NCBI GenBank assembly: GCA_009760855.2
Contig: WPIO01000218.1
Coordinates: 62,001 to 126,000, forward strand
Direction of reading: 5' to 3'
DNA from: Cristatella mucedo
Lineage: Eukaryota > Bryozoa > Phylactolaemata > Cristatellidae
DNA length: 64,000 nt
Made by a program: the position numbers and the translations under genes
Part shown: positions 63,695 to 64,000 of the stretch, in pieces
Layout of the letters: each line of letters begins with the position of its first letter
How positions within the stretch are numbered: position 1 is the first letter of the stretch
Notes under the pieces: model-generated
What the model was told of the DNA's origin: nothing
Seen by the model: the letters and a program-made list of their open reading frames with translations, nothing else
Databases searched by the model: none

Positions 63695-64000
63695 AAAAGA
63701 TGTAGATTTAATTGCTAATAGAAAACAAAAAAAATATATTGCTAATTCTCAACCTATGCGATTTGCGCAGATGGTATTTAGCAAAGTGCTTGAATAAACA
63801 GCAGCTAAATATTTATAAATGAAATTAGATAGAAGTATTGAAAGCGCAAATGAATGTTTTACTAGTGCTGGTGTATATAGATACTCACCAGATGGTATTA
63901 TTGATCAAGATACTTTAATAGAAATAATATGTTTATGGAGTAGAAGTATAGTAGAAGATTTAATACCAAAACAGTACTTAGCTCAATGTTTACTTAGATT
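63695..64000 (+). pseudogene. YqaJ-type exonuclease, C-terminal continuation (copy B, open at window edge)
   Basis: Continues from the LINE insertion: VDLIANRKQKKYIANSQPMR, FAQMVFSKVLE, a stop, KLDRSIESANECFTS, the active-site region YRYSPDGIIDQDTLIEIICL (catalytic Lys now Ile) and QYLAQCLLR. Two stops and the lost Lys show decay. It runs off the window end, where the short fibre, Cys-rich and integrase genes are expected. Confidence 0.82.

Overview
The window is animal (metazoan) nuclear DNA with no long host gene. It consists of many LINE fragments of two families, tRNA-derived SINEs, MITEs, (CT)n/(GT)n/(ATT)n microsatellites, a tandem duplication carrying small membrane-protein exons and a few single exons with plausible splice sites. 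Nothing identifies the species; LINE density and intron-like layout suit an invertebrate such as a sponge, cnidarian or lancelet, which is inference only.

The exceptional part is 27.9-64.0 kb. It holds several AT-rich, gene-dense, decayed copies of one endogenous double-stranded DNA virus of the Polinton/Maverick (adintovirus-like) type. Four pieces are visible. C (27.93-30.66 kb, minus) carries integrase, a Cys-rich protein, a short fibre and a YqaJ-type exonuclease. D (33.26-33.67 kb, plus) carries a left terminus and the start of polB. A (about 34.4-39.96 kb, minus) runs from polB N-terminus through the C-terminal half of the major capsid protein (MCP), exonuclease, short fibre, Cys-rich protein and integrase to a small membrane protein. 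B (43.45-60.07 kb, continuing at 63.7 kb beyond a LINE, plus) is the longest.

B reads in order: terminal inverted repeat; polB N-terminal region (polymerase domain deleted); four small unknown genes; a long tail-fibre-like protein (reverse strand); a membrane protein; an HNH-AP2 homing endonuclease (reverse); a parvovirus-type phospholipase A2-like protein; an unknown gene and a zinc-ribbon/adenain-like protease (both reverse); an A32/FtsK-type packaging ATPase; a gene with a QEPVVQ repeat; two minor-capsid-like proteins; a basic coiled-coil core-like protein; MCP; and the exonuclease. Combining A and B gives a consistent map with polB at one end and integrase at the other, as in Polintons. 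Genes overlap or abut, several pairs are divergent with 9-23 bp between starts, and nearly every start codon follows a TATATAGA-like motif within about 10 bp.

The viral copies are dead: all have stops or frameshifts, the polymerase body is absent from both A and B, and B was later hit by a full-length LINE (in the exonuclease), a LINE tail (in a capsid-like gene), a second-family LINE fragment (in the ATPase), a MITE (in the fibre) and a SINE (between capsid genes).

Host side: 0-27 kb and 30.7-33.2 kb are repeats with a duplicated CARD-like exon (0.2 and 20.3 kb), a 2.6-kb tandem duplication (3.95-9.39 kb) and a candidate exon at 19.0 kb. 40.2-43.4 kb is host DNA plus LINE pieces separating viral copies A and B.
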